Assembly: GCA_038238915.1 (NCBI GenBank)
Contig: JBBSFH010000005.1
Coordinates: 62,001-126,000, forward strand
Source: JAVVHE01 sp038238915
Lineage (GTDB): Bacteria; Pseudomonadota; Alphaproteobacteria; Sphingomonadales; Sphingomonadaceae
Reading direction: 5' to 3'
DNA: 64,000 nucleotides
Positions 26,034 to 34,169 of the stretch are shown one piece after another. The position numbers and the translations under genes were made by a program. Within the stretch, counting starts at the first letter, position 1, and every line of letters begins with the position of its first letter. The notes below the pieces were generated by a model, which was given only the letters and a program-made list of their open reading frames with translations, was not told the DNA's origin and did not search any database.

Positions 26034-29000
26034 CTACAGTTTGAGTTTCAGGCTCATCACGAACGACTGGCCAAAATAATCGTAAGTGCTGAGTGCATTG
26101 CCCGCAGAGAGCGAGATCGCATATTGTGGTGGATCGATATCGAACAGATTGTTGACGACGAGCTGCGCGGTGACCCGCTTGGTGATGTCATACGAGATCG
26201 ACGAGTTGAACACCCAATAGTCCCCCACGCCATAGATCTGCTGCGAGGAGCGCTGCAGCGTCACGTCCGCCTGACCGCTGCTCACATGACGTGCCTGGAA
26301 ATACAGACCAACCGGACCCTTCCGGTAACGCGTCGTCGCGTTCAGGCGGAACTTGGGATCGCCGATATTGCCGCGCGTCGGCGTGGTAACGCCAAGGATC
26401 GTGAAGTTGTGCCGATCCTCGTAGAACGCGTTGATATCGAAGGTCAGCGTCCCGTAATCCCGACCCTGGTGGAGCAATTTCCTGACCAGCGGCAAGTCCG
26501 CAACCTGGACGCCGTAGTTCAGATCGAGCTGTAGGCCCTGGAAGTCCTGCGCGCCTGCATTGACCAGGGGCGTACTAAAGTTGACGACCTGCCCCTGTGC
26601 GTTGCGCTGGAACAGATTGCAGAAGCTGTTGGGGAAGCTTCCGGTATCGTAGCAGGCGTTCATCACCTGCGTCAGCGACAGGCTGGTGATCGGATCCTTG
26701 AGCTTAATGCTGATCCAGTCCGCTGCCAGCGTGAGGCCGCGAATGTAGCGCGGCCGGGCGACGAAACCGGCAGTCCACGCATCCGCACGTTCGTTCAGCA
26801 GCGCCGAATTGCCGCCGGTCGTCCCGAGCACCGACGCGTTGACCACGCCCGACTTGAAGGTCGAGAGCGGCACGCCCAGCGCGGCGAACACTGCGGCGCA
26901 ATTCTTGCCACGCTGCGCGTTCGCGCCGATGAAGTTCGGATCGCACGGATCGTTCGCGAAAGACTGCGTGTTGGTAGTGGGCAAGAACAGTTCTTCGATT
27001 GCGGGCGCGCGAACCGAATGCGTGAAGTTCCCGCGGAATTCGATATCGCGAATCGGTGCGAGTTTGCCTCCGATCGTGTAGACATCGGCGTTACCCGAAA
27101 GGCTGTTGCTGATCCGCCGGTACGATCCCTCGATCTCGGCAGAATGCAGGAAGCGCCAGCCCATTTCGGGCGAGATGATCGGCAGGTTGAATTCGGCGTA
27201 GAACTCCTTGGACTTATAGCTGCCGGCGACGTCGCTCGAAGCTGCATTGCGGCCAAGGCCGGCCTTGGCGAACGCATCGACGTTGTAGCTGCCGCTTTCC
27301 TCGCGGTATTCATACCCTGCCGCGATCTTCGCGTCGCCCGCCCAGTAGCTGAACGGTGTGGTGTTGACGTTGATCTGCGCATCCTTCTGCGTCAGTACCG
27401 AGACCGCCTGATCGGCTGCGGTAACAAACGCCCGAGCCTCCGCGCTCGGCGCGCCCGAGCCGAACAGATTGAGCGGCTGACAGGCGGTGACCGAGGAGGG
27501 TTGACCACCCCCGCCCGCAGGCGGTGGCGGCGGGGTGGCCGTGACCGAGCAGACGATCTTGCCGGTGGCGTCCTTCACCACATTTATGGCGTTCAGGAAG
27601 TTCTCTTCATTGATGTCGAAGTAGTTCTGCTGACCTTCAGACCGCCCGTAGTTAAACGAAGTATCCCAGTTGATCTTGCGGCCTAGTACCGCGAAATCAC
27701 CCTTGAGTCCGGTGACGATCCGGTAGGTGGTGATGCGGTTGTGCGTCAATTGCGGCGCGAGATCGAGGTTGGCGCGCGCAAGATAGAATGTACTCGCGCC
27801 TGCGGCAGTCAGTACTGCCCGCGCCTGATCGGTCAGATACGGATTGGTGATATCGAATTTGATCGGCGCCGCACCCTTCTGGCTGGCGAAGAAGGTCGAC
27901 TGGTAGGATGGCTGAGCAGCGAACTGGGTGGCGTTGGACTTCGAGAACTGCGTCTCGAAGTAGACCCGGACGTGATCGGTGACGTCATAATGCGCCATCG
28001 TATCGATCAGGAGGCGATTGATTGGCGCGATAAAGGAGGACTGGCCTGCCAGATTGTCGCCGTCCCCGCCCGATCCGAACACCAGGCCGTTGTTCTGGAT
28101 GCCGAGATTGACCGGCTGCAGCGTTCCGTCCGGCGCAAAAGCCACCACCTGGCCTGCCGCATTGTGGATCGCGTTGGGGTAGGACGGGCTGCCCTGGTTC
28201 GCGAGCCCATCATTGATCGCCGGGATGCCGCCCGGGAAGATGCTCGGTACGGTCGCGTTGGGCACATAACACGCCCCGAAGCCGAGCACGGTGCACGCAT
28301 CGGAAGGCTGCTGCGTCGCATAGGGAAGCGTGCGCGGCCGGTTCAGGTACGTCAGCCCGTCCTGCGACGTGTATTCGACCGCGACCGTTACATTGCCGCG
28401 GTTGTCGCCAAAGTTGGCGCCCGCCAGCGCGCGACCCACCCAGGTCTGCCCGTCGCCGTAGCGCGAGATGCCATATTGGCCTTCGAGCTGGAAACCCTGA
28501 AACTTGTCCTTGAGGATGACGTTGACCGTACCGCCGATCGCATCCGCGCCATAGATTGGCGCACCGCCGACCGAGAGAACTTCGATGTGATCGATCAGTC
28601 CGGTCGGGATGGTGTTGAGATCGACCTCCTGGCCTGGCGGCGCGCCGCCAAAGGTGCCCGCAGGCGTCGGAGCATTGCCCGAGACAAAGCGGCGACCATT
28701 GACCAGAACCAGCGTGCGCTGTGCGCCCAGCCCGTAGAGGTTGACGAATTGCTGGCCCACCGTGGAGCCTGATTGCTGGCCGGTATTGTTCGATCCCGCC
28801 ACGCCGAACGCCGAAAGCTCGTTCAGTGCGTCGGCCGCGTTGGCGAAACTGCGGTCCGACAGCGTCTGCGCGCTGACGACCTGCGCGGGCTGCAGCGTAT
28901 CGAACCCCGCGCGCGGGATGCGCGAGCCGGTGACGACGATTTCGGCAATGGCTGCATCGGTTGCGGCAGGCGCGGGCGCGGCGGACGATTGGGCAAGAGC

Positions 29001-29087
29001 GGGCGATGTCAAAAGCAGACCGCCGGTCAAGACTACGATCAGCGCGGCAGTTCCCAGCAAGTGTTCACGCGAGTGTAGACGGTTCAT
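26034..29087 (-). CDS. TonB-dependent receptor (large, 1017 aa)
   Basis: The outer-membrane receptor has a signal peptide ending PALAQS, a plug domain (EIVVTGSRIPRAGFDTLQP, NLYGLGAQRTLVLVNGRR, EVLSVGGAPIYGADAIGGTVN) and a beta-barrel ending in SLKLKL. No FecR-interaction extension is present. ATG 29087 has GGAGGA about five bases upstream. It is followed by five exported hydrolases and preceded by a LuxR-type regulator, so its ligand is probably a peptide- or amide-like molecule degraded in the periplasm. TonB/ExbBD must be supplied from elsewhere. Confidence 0.93.
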   Translation of the reverse strand: MNRLHSREHLLGTAALIVVLTGGLLLTSPALAQSSAAPAPAATDAAIAEIVVTGSRIPRAGFDTLQPAQVVSAQTLSDRSFANAADALNELSAFGVAGSNNTGQQSGSTVGQQFVNLYGLGAQRTLVLVNGRRFVSGNAPTPAGTFGGAPPGQEVDLNTIPTGLIDHIEVLSVGGAPIYGADAIGGTVNVILKDKFQGFQLEGQYGISRYGDGQTWVGRALAGANFGDNRGNVTVAVEYTSQDGLTYLNRPRTLPYATQQPSDACTVLGFGACYVPNATVPSIFPGGIPAINDGLANQGSPSYPNAIHNAAGQVVAFAPDGTLQPVNLGIQNNGLVFGSGGDGDNLAGQSSFIAPINRLLIDTMAHYDVTDHVRVYFETQFSKSNATQFAAQPSYQSTFFASQKGAAPIKFDITNPYLTDQARAVLTAAGASTFYLARANLDLAPQLTHNRITTYRIVTGLKGDFAVLGRKINWDTSFNYGRSEGQQNYFDINEENFLNAINVVKDATGKIVCSVTATPPPPPAGGGGQPSSVTACQPLNLFGSGAPSAEARAFVTAADQAVSVLTQKDAQINVNTTPFSYWAGDAKIAAGYEYREESGSYNVDAFAKAGLGRNAASSDVAGSYKSKEFYAEFNLPIISPEMGWRFLHSAEIEGSYRRISNSLSGNADVYTIGGKLAPIRDIEFRGNFTHSVRAPAIEELFLPTTNTQSFANDPCDPNFIGANAQRGKNCAAVFAALGVPLSTFKSGVVNASVLGTTGGNSALLNERADAWTAGFVARPRYIRGLTLAADWISIKLKDPITSLSLTQVMNACYDTGSFPNSFCNLFQRNAQGQVVNFSTPLVNAGAQDFQGLQLDLNYGVQVADLPLVRKLLHQGRDYGTLTFDINAFYEDRHNFTILGVTTPTRGNIGDPKFRLNATTRYRKGPVGLYFQARHVSSGQADVTLQRSSQQIYGVGDYWVFNSSISYDITKRVTAQLVVNNLFDIDPPQYAISLSAGNALSTYDYFGQSFVMSLKLKL

Positions 29088-29279
29088 CAATTCCTCCGAT
29101 CGATCCAGCGGCGTATCCTAGCAGTCAATTTTTCGCTTGCCATCCTCGATTGGATGATCGTTTTTTCGCCAGCGATGCTCACCAATGCGGCGGTTGCCGG
29201 TGCATTGTTGTAGTGCGATGCGGCGCTTCCCTCCCCGGACGCGATCAGCAAGCTATTGCGTGATAAATTGCGCTTCCAG

Positions 29280-29295
29280 CCCCCCGATCGGGGGG
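29280..29295. promoter_or_regulatory. Perfect GC palindrome upstream of the TBDR
   Basis: CCCCCCGATCGGGGGG is a 16-bp perfect palindrome; the G-run continues to 29298. It lies in the 246-bp gap between the end of the LuxR gene and the start of the TBDR, 193 bases before the receptor ATG. It could be a regulator site or simply part of the LuxR gene's 3' end. The rest of the gap shows no gene. Confidence 0.35.
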
Positions 29296-29333
29296 GGGTA
29301 GACGACTGGCGCAAGACTGCTCCGGGGTCGCGG

Positions 29334-30044
29334 TCAACCCAGATAGGATAGTGCGTAGCCGCGCGTCACCGCGTGCGCGCGGTTGTTGACTTCGAGCTTC
29401 TGAAACAATCCCTGGACATGTTCCTTGACCGTCTCGATCGACAGGCCGAGCGTTTCGGCGATTTCGCGGTTGCCAAGGCCGCGCGCGATCCAGTCGAGGC
29501 ATTCGATCTCACGGCGCGAGAGCAGGATGTTCGGGTTGCCCGGAAGTCGCGGTTCAAGCCGTTCGTGGATCTGATGCCCGATCAGAAACAGCGCCTGCAT
29601 CGCGGAGCCAAGATCGCGTTCGCTATGCGCCGCGGTACTATAGAAGTTCACCGAGGCGTAGCGGCACTGCGGCATCCGGATACGAAAATTGATACCGGTG
29701 CGCACGCCCTGCGCCAGGCCCCAGCGCAGCAGATCGGTATCGCTGACAGACAGGCGCCGATCGCGCGCGATCGAGAGGTGGGTGCCCATATTTTCGTAAG
29801 CGATCGGGGTTGAGCCGACGGGAATCTCGCCGCGCGCCAACATACGCCGCAGCGGGTCTTGCGGAACCCGCTTCAGGAAATCGGTCATATGCTGCAGCGT
29901 AAGGCCCGATGCGATCGCTTCGAGCGGCCGCTCGGTTTCGCCGTGAAGGACTTCCACGGCGTAGAGACACTTATCAAAACCAACCGCCGCCGCACCAGCG
30001 AGCAGCGCAGCCGCTTCGGTGGGCATCGCGGACACTGAAGCCAT
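29334..30044 (-). CDS. LuxR family transcriptional regulator with autoinducer-binding-like domain
   Basis: The 236-aa regulator has an N-terminal autoinducer-binding-like domain (about 15-160) and a C-terminal LuxR helix-turn-helix (about 172-232: LSRREIECLDWIARGLGNREIAETLGL, SIETVKEHVQGLFQKLEVNNR). No luxI-type synthase is in the window, so it is a LuxR solo or answers another ligand. The frame reaches a TTG at 30095, but ATG 30044 follows GGGAGGG. It is directly upstream of the TBDR/peptidase genes on the same strand, which makes them its likely targets. Confidence 0.85.
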   Translation of the reverse strand: MASVSAMPTEAAALLAGAAAVGFDKCLYAVEVLHGETERPLEAIASGLTLQHMTDFLKRVPQDPLRRMLARGEIPVGSTPIAYENMGTHLSIARDRRLSVSDTDLLRWGLAQGVRTGINFRIRMPQCRYASVNFYSTAAHSERDLGSAMQALFLIGHQIHERLEPRLPGNPNILLSRREIECLDWIARGLGNREIAETLGLSIETVKEHVQGLFQKLEVNNRAHAVTRGYALSYLG

Positions 30045-30162
30045 ACGTACCACCCTCCCAAGCGGAGCGTAGGGCAGAATTGTGCGAGTATCCAATCAAT
30101 TGAATCCTTGGCCGCGCATTGCCCGGACAAAACGCACACGGAAACCGCTGCGACAAAACCGC

Positions 30163-31314
30163 CTATTTGTCGGCTTGCCCCGCGTCGGTCACTCGCGCCC
30201 CAGCGCGGTAGTCAGCCCCCAGGAACTTCAGTACCGGCAGGGCTTCGAGGCGGCGATGCATATCGAACCAGGTTGCGTTGTCCCACCCCGATCCCTTGCC
30301 CCACCGCGTCTTGCAGCGCGTGGAGACCCAGTCGGGCGCCCAGTAAACCACGCCCGAGCCGCCCGCATTCACCACGGTTTGCGTCAGATCGATCATGTAT
30401 TTCGTCTGGCCTGCGGGTGTCGCGGGATAGCCGCTGTCGAGCGTGTCCGCGCCGAGCAGGTTTGGCGACGTGTCGGCATTGTCCGCAGTGTACGGATAGG
30501 CGGTTTCCACCACTATGACTTGCTTGCCGTACATCCGCCGCAGCCGCTCGATCGTCTGCGCGAGGCCCGACATCGGCTCGTTCGACCATTTGCGGTAATA
30601 GCTGAGCCCGATGATGTCGTAATCGCTGACCCCGGCAGCGCGAGCGGCGGCGAACCACGGCCCGGCGTTTTCGGGTTGCGCGATGTGGAGCATGATCGGG
30701 ATCGGCCGGTGTTCGGTCCGTGCGGCCGCGCGCACCGCAGCGATGCCTGCATTGAGCAATTGCGCGTTGCGCTTCCAGTCGATCGATTTCCTGGGGCCGC
30801 CCAGCAGCTCCGGGTTCGTCTCGTTGCCAACCTGGACCATGTCCGGTGCAAGGTCATCGGCGGCGAGTTGGGCCAGCGTGCCCAGCGTGTAATTGTGGAG
30901 CGCGATCGCCTGTGCTGCAGTGTCCAGTCCGGCCCAGGCGACGGGTGCGTTCTGCTTGTCGCCGTCCGCCCAATCGTCCGAATAGTGGAAATCCAGCAGC
31001 ACCTGTAGTCCCGCCGACCTGGCGCGCCGGATCGTCTTTTCGACGTCGGCCAAGTTACTGTAACGGGTCCACGTCGGGTTGTTCCACAAGCGCACGCGCA
31101 CCAGATTGCCGCCCGCTTGCGCCAGCAGCGTGAACGGATCGATCGGTCTGCCATGCTGGCGGTACACCGCGCCACAATCGGCCATCTCGTTGGCAAAGCT
31201 CAGGTCCGCGCCAAGGTACAGATGCTGCGCCGAAGCGCCGGTCTGCGCATGCGCCGCGCTCGCCGTGATCAGCATGAGCGCGCCCGCTGCGCCGAGGATC
31301 GCCGTTGCCTTCAT
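30163..31314 (-). CDS. Arabinogalactan endo-beta-1,4-galactanase, GH53
   Basis: The 383-aa exported enzyme has a signal peptide ending AHAQ. The GH53 (beta/alpha)8 features are clear: YLGADLSFANEM, RVRLWNNP, LLDFHYSDDWADGDKQ, the acid/base Glu165 in VGNETNPE and the nucleophile Glu270 in VVETAYPY. It cuts beta-1,4-galactan side chains of pectin into galactose and galacto-oligosaccharides. The start is ATG 31314 rather than an in-frame TTG at 31326. It lies beside genes for galactose oxidation, which it would feed. Confidence 0.92.
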   Translation of the reverse strand: MKATAILGAAGALMLITASAAHAQTGASAQHLYLGADLSFANEMADCGAVYRQHGRPIDPFTLLAQAGGNLVRVRLWNNPTWTRYSNLADVEKTIRRARSAGLQVLLDFHYSDDWADGDKQNAPVAWAGLDTAAQAIALHNYTLGTLAQLAADDLAPDMVQVGNETNPELLGGPRKSIDWKRNAQLLNAGIAAVRAAARTEHRPIPIMLHIAQPENAGPWFAAARAAGVSDYDIIGLSYYRKWSNEPMSGLAQTIERLRRMYGKQVIVVETAYPYTADNADTSPNLLGADTLDSGYPATPAGQTKYMIDLTQTVVNAGGSGVVYWAPDWVSTRCKTRWGKGSGWDNATWFDMHRRLEALPVLKFLGADYRAGARVTDAGQADK

Positions 31315-31366
31315 CTCAATTCCCAAAGGTGAGCGTTTAGCGGGATGGCGGGCGCCTCCGCCCGCA

Positions 31367-33154
31367 TCAGTGGCTGTCCCGCGGCAGGCCCTGGTTCTGC
31401 GCGATGCGTTGGAACTGCTCGGCCCCCTCCAGGATCGCCCCGCTCGCGAGTTGCCCTACCTGCGCGCGCTGGATGGCCTGCCACGGCGTCTGCGAAGCCG
31501 GATATGCATAGCCCCCCGTCTGCGTCAGCGCGCGCCGCCGTTCGTCCAGTTCCGCATCGGGGACGAGCATGTCGGCCGTTCCGCGCCTCAGATCGATCCG
31601 CACCCGGTCTCCGGTGCGCAGCAGCGCGAGGCCGCCGCCTGCTGCCGCCTCGGGCGACGCGTTCAGGATCGAGGGGGAGCCGCTCGTGCCCGATTGCCGC
31701 CCGTCGCCGATGCACGGCAGCGCGTGCACGCCCGCGCGGATCAGCGCGGCGGGGGGCTGCATGTTCACCACCTCCGCCGAGCCCGGATAGCCGATCGGCC
31801 CCGCGCCGCGCACTACCAGGATCGAATGTGCATCGATGCCGAGCGCGGGATCGTCGATCGTACTGTGATACTGTTCGGGACCATCGAAGACGATCGCACG
31901 CCCTTCGAACGCTTCAGGATCGTCGGGATTGGAGAGATAGCGCGCGCGGAACTCGTCCGAGATCACGCTCGTCTTCATGACCGCCGAATCGAACAGATTG
32001 CCGCGCAGCACGAGGAATCCAGCGCTTTCCCGCAGCGGTCGCGCGAACGGCCGGATGACGTTTTCGTCCTCGATCGCCACGCACCGGCAATTCTCGCCGA
32101 TGGTGCGGCCGTTCACCGTCTTCGCACCCTCGTCGATCAGTCCGGCCGCAATAAGCTGCGCGATCACCGCAGGCACACCGCCCGCGTGGTAATAATCCTC
32201 CCCCAGATATTCGCCCGCCGGTTGCAGGTTGACGAGCAGCGGTACGTCCAGCCCGTAACGCTGCCAATCCTCGATCGGCAAGTCCACACCAATGTGCCGT
32301 GCAATCGCCGCCAGATGGATCGGCGCATTGGTCGAGCCACCAATGGCGGTATTGACGCGGATGGCGTTCAGGAAGGCGGCGCGGGTGAGGATGTCCGAGG
32401 GCTTCAGATCCTCGCGCACGATCTCCACCGCGCGCTTGCCGGTGAGATACGCCATTTCCTGCCGGTCCCGGTACGGTGCCGGGATCGCGGCGCAACCGGG
32501 GAGCGACATGCCCAGCGCCTCGGCAAGGCTGTTCATGGTGGTCGCGGTGCCCATCGTGTTGCAATAGCCCGTGGACGGGGCGGACGATGCAACCAGCTTG
32601 ACGAAACCCGCCGCGTCGATCTCGCCTTTCGCCAGCATTTCGCGCGCGCGCCACACGATCGTGCCCGATCCCGTGCGCTTGCCCTTGAACCAGCCGTTGA
32701 GCATCGGGCCGACCGAAAGTGCGATTGCGGGGATGTTCACTGTCGCCGCCGCCATCAGGCAGGCGGGTGTGGTCTTGTCGCAGCCGATGGTGAGCACCAC
32801 GCCATCGAGGGGGTAGCCGTACAGCGTCTCGACCAGCCCCAAATACGCCAGATTGCGATCCAGCGCGGCGGTGGGGCGTTTCCCGGTTTCCTGAATCGGA
32901 TGGACCGGAAACTCGATCGCGATGCCGCCCGCGTCGCGGATCCCGTCGCGCACGCGCTCGGCGAGCACGAGGTGGTGGCGGTTGCACGGGCTGAGATCGC
33001 TCCCCGTCTGCGCGATGCCGATGATCGGTCGCCCCGATTGCAGCTCGGCCTGGCTCAGCCCGAAATTGAGGTAGCGCTCGATATAGAGCGCGGTCATGTC
33101 GATATTGGCCGGATTGTCGAACCAAGCGCGGCTGCGGAGCGGGACATCGGTCAT
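31367..33154 (-). CDS. IlvD/EDD family sugar-acid dehydratase (galactonate/xylonate/arabinonate type)
   Basis: The 595-aa dehydratase has the three iron-sulfur cysteines Cys57 (SPCNRH), Cys125 (IGCDKTTP) and Cys198 (GYCNTMGT), plus the late catalytic segment SGTSGSPSILN. Length and motifs fit pentonate/hexonate dehydratases such as Caulobacter xylonate dehydratase and Rhizobium L-arabinonate dehydratase, not biosynthetic IlvD. Neighbours encode galactose dehydrogenase, lactonase, KDGal kinase and KDPGal aldolase, so D-galactonate to 2-keto-3-deoxygalactonate is the likely reaction, replacing the enolase-type DgoD. Dual activity on arabinonate or fuconate is possible. Confidence 0.88.
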   Translation of the reverse strand: MTDVPLRSRAWFDNPANIDMTALYIERYLNFGLSQAELQSGRPIIGIAQTGSDLSPCNRHHLVLAERVRDGIRDAGGIAIEFPVHPIQETGKRPTAALDRNLAYLGLVETLYGYPLDGVVLTIGCDKTTPACLMAAATVNIPAIALSVGPMLNGWFKGKRTGSGTIVWRAREMLAKGEIDAAGFVKLVASSAPSTGYCNTMGTATTMNSLAEALGMSLPGCAAIPAPYRDRQEMAYLTGKRAVEIVREDLKPSDILTRAAFLNAIRVNTAIGGSTNAPIHLAAIARHIGVDLPIEDWQRYGLDVPLLVNLQPAGEYLGEDYYHAGGVPAVIAQLIAAGLIDEGAKTVNGRTIGENCRCVAIEDENVIRPFARPLRESAGFLVLRGNLFDSAVMKTSVISDEFRARYLSNPDDPEAFEGRAIVFDGPEQYHSTIDDPALGIDAHSILVVRGAGPIGYPGSAEVVNMQPPAALIRAGVHALPCIGDGRQSGTSGSPSILNASPEAAAGGGLALLRTGDRVRIDLRRGTADMLVPDAELDERRRALTQTGGYAYPASQTPWQAIQRAQVGQLASGAILEGAEQFQRIAQNQGLPRDSH

Positions 33155-33202
33155 GCGGGTTTTCCGTCCTGTCGCGTTGCGCTATCGCTCGCTTCCTGTT
33201 TT

Positions 33203-33213
33203 ATCATATAAAT
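33203..33213. promoter_or_regulatory. Candidate operator, copy 1 (ATCATATAAAT)
   Basis: This AT-rich 11-mer sits in the 84-bp gap between the divergent dehydratase and galactose dehydrogenase genes. With its flank it forms TTTATCATATAAA, 5-bp inverted arms around CAT. The exact reverse complement occurs in the other divergent gap of the cluster (35861-35871). AT-rich DNA is rare here, so a shared regulator site is plausible; a -10-like role is the alternative. Confidence 0.45.
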
Positions 33214-33238
33214 CGCCAATGAAGGGAAGAGGGATCGC

Positions 33239-34168
33239 GTGGACGAGCCGATCAGGATCGCGGTCATCGGCGTCGGCAAGATCGCGCGCGATCAGCATTT
33301 GCCCGCGATCCACGCGGACGAGCGTTTCCGCCTTGTCGCAACGGTCGATCCGCATATGCGCGGGGCTGATGCGCCCAATTTCGCCGATCTGGCGGGGTTG
33401 CGCTGCGCGGGGATCGGTGTGGACGCGGTCGCGATCTGCACGCCGCCACAAACGCGGGGCGCGCTGGCGCGCGACGCTATCGCGGCGGGCTGGCACGTGA
33501 TGCTCGAAAAGCCGCCCGCCGCCACGCTCGCGGCGCTCGACGAGTTGACCGCACAGGCGCAGGCGGGCGGCGTAACGCTGTTCGCCGCCTGGCACTCGCG
33601 TGAAGCGGCGATGGTGGCACCTGCGCGCGCGTGGCTGGCAGAGCGCGAGGTGGCGCGCGTGCTCGTGACCTGGCGCGAGGACGTGCGCCGCTGGCACCCG
33701 GGGCAGGCGTGGCTCTGGGCTCCGGGCGGGCTTGGCGTGTTCGATCCGGGGATCAACGCCTTCTCGATCCTGACTGCGCTGTTGCAGCACTCGGTCGTGG
33801 TCCAGACCGCCACGCTCGATGTGCCAGCGAACGCGCACACGCCGATTGCCGGGCAGCTGACGATGCGCGCGGGGGCGGCTGCTATCACGGTGGATCTCGA
33901 TTTCTTACAGACCGGCCCGCAGACTTGGGACATCTTGATCGAGACCGCTTGCGGCCGCCGGCTCGAACTTAGCGATGGCGGCGCGCGGCTCGCGATCGAC
34001 GGCAACGCCCGGCCCGATGCGCCCAACCGCGAATATCCCGCGCTTTACGAGCGCTTCGCCGATCTGATCGCTGCGCGCGCGATCGATGCCGATGCCGCTC
34101 CGTTGCGGCTGGTCGCGGACGCACTGCTCGTCGCCGAGTTTCGCGCCGTGCCAGCCTTCATCGAATAG
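33239..34168 (+). CDS. Gfo/Idh/MocA oxidoreductase, probable D-galactose 1-dehydrogenase
   Basis: The 309-aa NAD(P)-dependent dehydrogenase has an N-terminal Rossmann motif IAVIGVGKIARDQH, the catalytic EKPP (residues 90-93), and a C-terminal substrate domain with PGGLGVFDPGINAFS. Length and N-terminal motif match Pseudomonas galactose 1-dehydrogenase and the related L-arabinose 1-dehydrogenase. It would oxidise D-galactose to galactono-lactone, the first step of the De Ley-Doudoroff route. It starts with GTG after GAAGAGGGA. It converges with the symporter gene, one base apart. Confidence 0.85.
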   Translation: MDEPIRIAVIGVGKIARDQHLPAIHADERFRLVATVDPHMRGADAPNFADLAGLRCAGIGVDAVAICTPPQTRGALARDAIAAGWHVMLEKPPAATLAALDELTAQAQAGGVTLFAAWHSREAAMVAPARAWLAEREVARVLVTWREDVRRWHPGQAWLWAPGGLGVFDPGINAFSILTALLQHSVVVQTATLDVPANAHTPIAGQLTMRAGAAAITVDLDFLQTGPQTWDILIETACGRRLELSDGGARLAIDGNARPDAPNREYPALYERFADLIAARAIDADAAPLRLVADALLVAEFRAVPAFIE

Positions 34169-34169
34169 A

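Noticed and set aside
18091..29087. Possible lasso-peptide cluster (TBDR plus S9 isopeptidase-like enzyme)
   Set aside because: No precursor peptide, B protease or lasso cyclase gene is present nearby; the only asparagine-synthase-like gene belongs to the XrtA locus. The S9 enzymes could still act on imported peptides.
31367..33154. Biosynthetic dihydroxy-acid dehydratase IlvD
   Set aside because: The cysteine pattern, length and neighbours fit the sugar-acid dehydratase branch of the IlvD/EDD family.
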